DNA from: JAWOJF01 sp046481785
GTDB taxonomy: Bacteria; Bacteroidota; Ignavibacteria; Ignavibacteriales; Ignavibacteriaceae
Assembly: GCA_046481785.1 (NCBI GenBank)
Contig: JAWOJF010000241.1
Coordinates: 1 to 9,026 of the forward strand
DNA: 9,026 nt
Direction: 5' to 3'
The notes beneath the pieces were generated by a model that saw nothing but the letters and a program-made list of their open reading frames with translations, was not told the DNA's origin and did no database searches. The position numbers were made by a program, and so were the translations under genes. This document shows, piece after piece, positions 7,307 through 9,026 of the stretch. Position 1 is the first letter of the stretch. The number at the start of each line of letters is the position of its first letter.

Positions 7307-8887
7307 ATGGCTAATGATGAAAAAAAATCTGTCCTCGTTATTGATGATGACATTACCGTCCGCAAATTAATAGGGTTCCATCTTAAAAATAATAACTACC
7401 AGGTATATGAAGCAGAAGGCCCTGATAAGGGTTTTGAAATTTTATCCGAAGGAAATATTGATCTTGTGCTTTGTGATGTTACAATGGGGGATATGGATGG
7501 ATTTACTTTCTGCAGGAAAGTAAGGGAAAATGAAAAGTACCGTGTGCTTCCTTTTGTTTTTGTAACCGCTAAAAGCAGCCTTGAAGATAAATCAATGGCG
7601 CTTGAGGTTGGCGGTGATGACATTATTACCAAACCTTTTGATGTAAACGATCTTCTGCTTAAAGTACAGGCGCTTCTTCGCCGTTCCGATATATATAAAA
7701 TATACGGTGCAAAAAAAAATCTCGAAAAATCTTTTACAGAGCCTTCTTCTGAAGCTTCTTCGGCTAATATTCTTCTTGTTGATGATGACCTTTCACTTGC
7801 CAAACTTTTCCAATATAATCTTACAAAGGCCGGATTTGAATGTGCCATTGCAGTAGATGCCTTTGACGGATTCAAAATTGCAAAACAATCCCCTCCTGAT
7901 ATTATTATTTCTGATATTATGATGCCGAATGCAGATGGTTTTGAGTTTAGAAAAATGCTGCTTGATGATCCTGAACTTAAGTCTGTTCCTTTTGTTTTTT
8001 TAACATCAAAAAGTGATGAAAGTGATATACTTGACGGGTATGATCTTGGTATAACTGATTATGTTTTGAAAACAGCAGGCCCCCGTGTAGTAGTAGCAAA
8101 AGTAACTGCTATTATAAAAAGCCTTGGCAAGGAAAGACAAAAAGTTGTAACCGAACTGCATCAGGCAGCAGATTCCTTAAGAGCCAAAGTAGTACCCGAT
8201 AATAACCCGGTTTTTGAAGGTTTTGAAATTAAACACTGGCATCAGCCTTACCAGGGTATACCCGGCGGAGATTTTATAGATTATTTTAATCTTGATGATG
8301 ATAATATTGCTGTTGTTCTTGGTGATGTTATGGGTAAAAAATGGGGTGCATGGTATTTTGCTTTTGCTTATGCAGGGTATGTAAGAAGTGCATTAAGAGT
8401 TGTTCTGCAGGTTGCTAAAGAACATTCTCCCAGCCGGATATTGCAGCAGGTTAATAAATCTGTTTACAAGGATGCAAAAGTATCTGAAGTTTTTGCAACA
8501 CTTTCTATTGTAATTCTGAATAAAAAAGATAAAACATTAAAATATACCGGTGCAGGTGATCTTCCATTGCTATATAAAAGTAGTGAAGAGGGTGAGGTAA
8601 AAAAGATTCAATCAAAAGGCATGCTGCTGGGTTTTACGGAAGACGGCAATTACCGGGATGTTTTAATTAATCTTAATTCAGGCGATATTATTTTCATGGC
8701 TACTGATGGCATTATAGAATCAAGGAATTCCCAGGGTGTTCAGTTTGGTTCAACTGCAGTTATTGAAATAATAAAGAATATGAGCAGTGATAAAGATCCT
8801 ATTGAAACTATAAAAGCTGAATTTAGTAATTTTACAAAAGGTAATTTTGAAGACGATGTAAGCCTGATTACAATAAAAGTGTTATAA
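7307..8887 (+). CDS. REC-REC-SpoIIE/PP2C-type serine phosphatase
   Basis: This 526-residue cytoplasmic protein carries two receivers and a PP2C-like phosphatase. REC1 (about 7-126) has Asp13/Asp14, phospho-acceptor Asp57, Thr87 and Lys109-Pro110; the usual Pro after the acceptor is Gly61 (CDVTMGDMDG). A Ser/Glu-rich linker follows at about 140-153. REC2 (about 154-273) has Asp159/Asp160, acceptor Asp203 (SDIMMPNADG), Thr233 and Lys255, but Lys is followed by Thr rather than Pro. The SpoIIE/RsbU-type domain (about 305-526) keeps the metal-binding acids in PGGDF (Asp322), GDVMGK (Asp340), ATDGI (Asp467) and FEDDVS (Asp516/Asp517), so it is probably active. It likely dephosphorylates the STAS protein encoded 41 bases upstream under control of receiver phosphorylation. 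No clear Shine-Dalgarno sequence precedes the ATG. No switch-kinase HATPase domain is fused at the C-terminus, unlike HsbR-type proteins. Confidence 0.94.
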   Translation: MANDEKKSVLVIDDDITVRKLIGFHLKNNNYQVYEAEGPDKGFEILSEGNIDLVLCDVTMGDMDGFTFCRKVRENEKYRVLPFVFVTAKSSLEDKSMALEVGGDDIITKPFDVNDLLLKVQALLRRSDIYKIYGAKKNLEKSFTEPSSEASSANILLVDDDLSLAKLFQYNLTKAGFECAIAVDAFDGFKIAKQSPPDIIISDIMMPNADGFEFRKMLLDDPELKSVPFVFLTSKSDESDILDGYDLGITDYVLKTAGPRVVVAKVTAIIKSLGKERQKVVTELHQAADSLRAKVVPDNNPVFEGFEIKHWHQPYQGIPGGDFIDYFNLDDDNIAVVLGDVMGKKWGAWYFAFAYAGYVRSALRVVLQVAKEHSPSRILQQVNKSVYKDAKVSEVFATLSIVILNKKDKTLKYTGAGDLPLLYKSSEEGEVKKIQSKGMLLGFTEDGNYRDVLINLNSGDIIFMATDGIIESRNSQGVQFGSTAVIEIIKNMSSDKDPIETIKAEFSNFTKGNFEDDVSLITIKVL

Positions 8888-8897
8888 TCATTATAAG

Positions 8898-9026
8898 TAG
8901 TCGGCAATCTTCAGTCTCAGTCCGCAGTCTTCAGTCGGCAATTCTACAATTTATTTAAGTAGGCAGCAGGCGAATAAGGCAGTAGGCAAATCACAAAACT
9001 GCAGTACACAGTCGGCAATCTTCAGT
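8898..9026 (+). repeat. Degenerate heptamer repeat tract, open at the window end
   Basis: Just after the phosphatase gene, 8898-8945 reads as near-tandem 7-bp units of the type CAGTCNN/CAATCNN (TAGTCGG, CAATCTT, CAGTCT, CAGTCCG, CAGTCTT, CAGTCGG, CAATTCT), with one unit short by a base. A 17-bp sequence beginning AGTCGGCAATC recurs exactly at 8899-8915 and 9010-9026. Between them, 8958-8988 holds a looser repeat with AGTAGGCA at 8958-8965 and 8981-8988. No coding frame, promoter or convincing terminator is seen in this tract. Rotated to start at TC, the units (TCxxCAR) resemble those of the left array (TCRGARR). The tract continues beyond the window. Confidence 0.75.

Noticed and set aside
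7396..7875. Minus-strand 159-codon open frame inside the REC-REC-SpoIIE gene
   Set aside because: It overlaps two well-conserved receiver domains on the + strand, and its Ser/Arg-rich product resembles no known protein. The minus-strand frames at 2878-3093, 4198-4449 and 6349-6687 are rejected for the same reason.
8882..8896. AT-only inverted repeat TTATAA-TCA-TTATAA overlapping the phosphatase stop
   Set aside because: An all-A/T six-base stem with no following T run is expected by chance in AT-rich DNA.

Overview
The window looks like part of an AT-rich Gram-negative genome from the Bacteroidota/Chlorobiota/Ignavibacteriota neighbourhood. Three things suggest this: the DUF4159-DUF4175 gene pair, weak or absent Shine-Dalgarno sites, and a TTTG / TAxxTTTx promoter-like element of the Bacteroidota type. 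This is inference from gene content and style; there is no rRNA or marker gene to place the organism. All convincing genes lie on the + strand, and no mobile element, tRNA, rRNA or CRISPR array was seen.

Left block (1-3722): the C-terminal tail of a DUF4159-type protein, then an intergenic array of sixteen perfectly phased 7-bp units (192-303), then a 1127-residue DUF4175-type membrane protein. That protein has three predicted membrane segments, a large beta-rich extracytoplasmic region, and a very long coiled-coil that is rich in Gln and Met. Such pairs normally belong to MoxR/DUF58/BatA-type clusters of poorly understood envelope function; the rest of that cluster would lie to the left.

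Central and right block (3872-8887): after a 149-bp gap with a good promoter candidate, four tightly spaced signalling genes follow. They are a soluble PAS sensor histidine kinase, an NtrC-type sigma-54 activator, a STAS anti-sigma-factor-antagonist-like protein, and a REC-REC-SpoIIE/PP2C serine phosphatase. The likely logic is that the kinase phosphorylates the NtrC-type regulator and perhaps the two receivers of the phosphatase. The phosphatase would then dephosphorylate a serine of the STAS protein, linking two-component phosphorelay to partner switching. The serine kinase/anti-sigma partner (RsbW type) that completes such a switch is not in the window.

Right end (8888-9026): a non-coding tract of degenerate 7-bp units with a 17-bp exact direct repeat, running off the window. 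Its unit resembles that of the left array. The paired heptamer arrays and the two-component/partner-switch hybrid are the most interesting observations. No clearly new defence or mobile system is visible.
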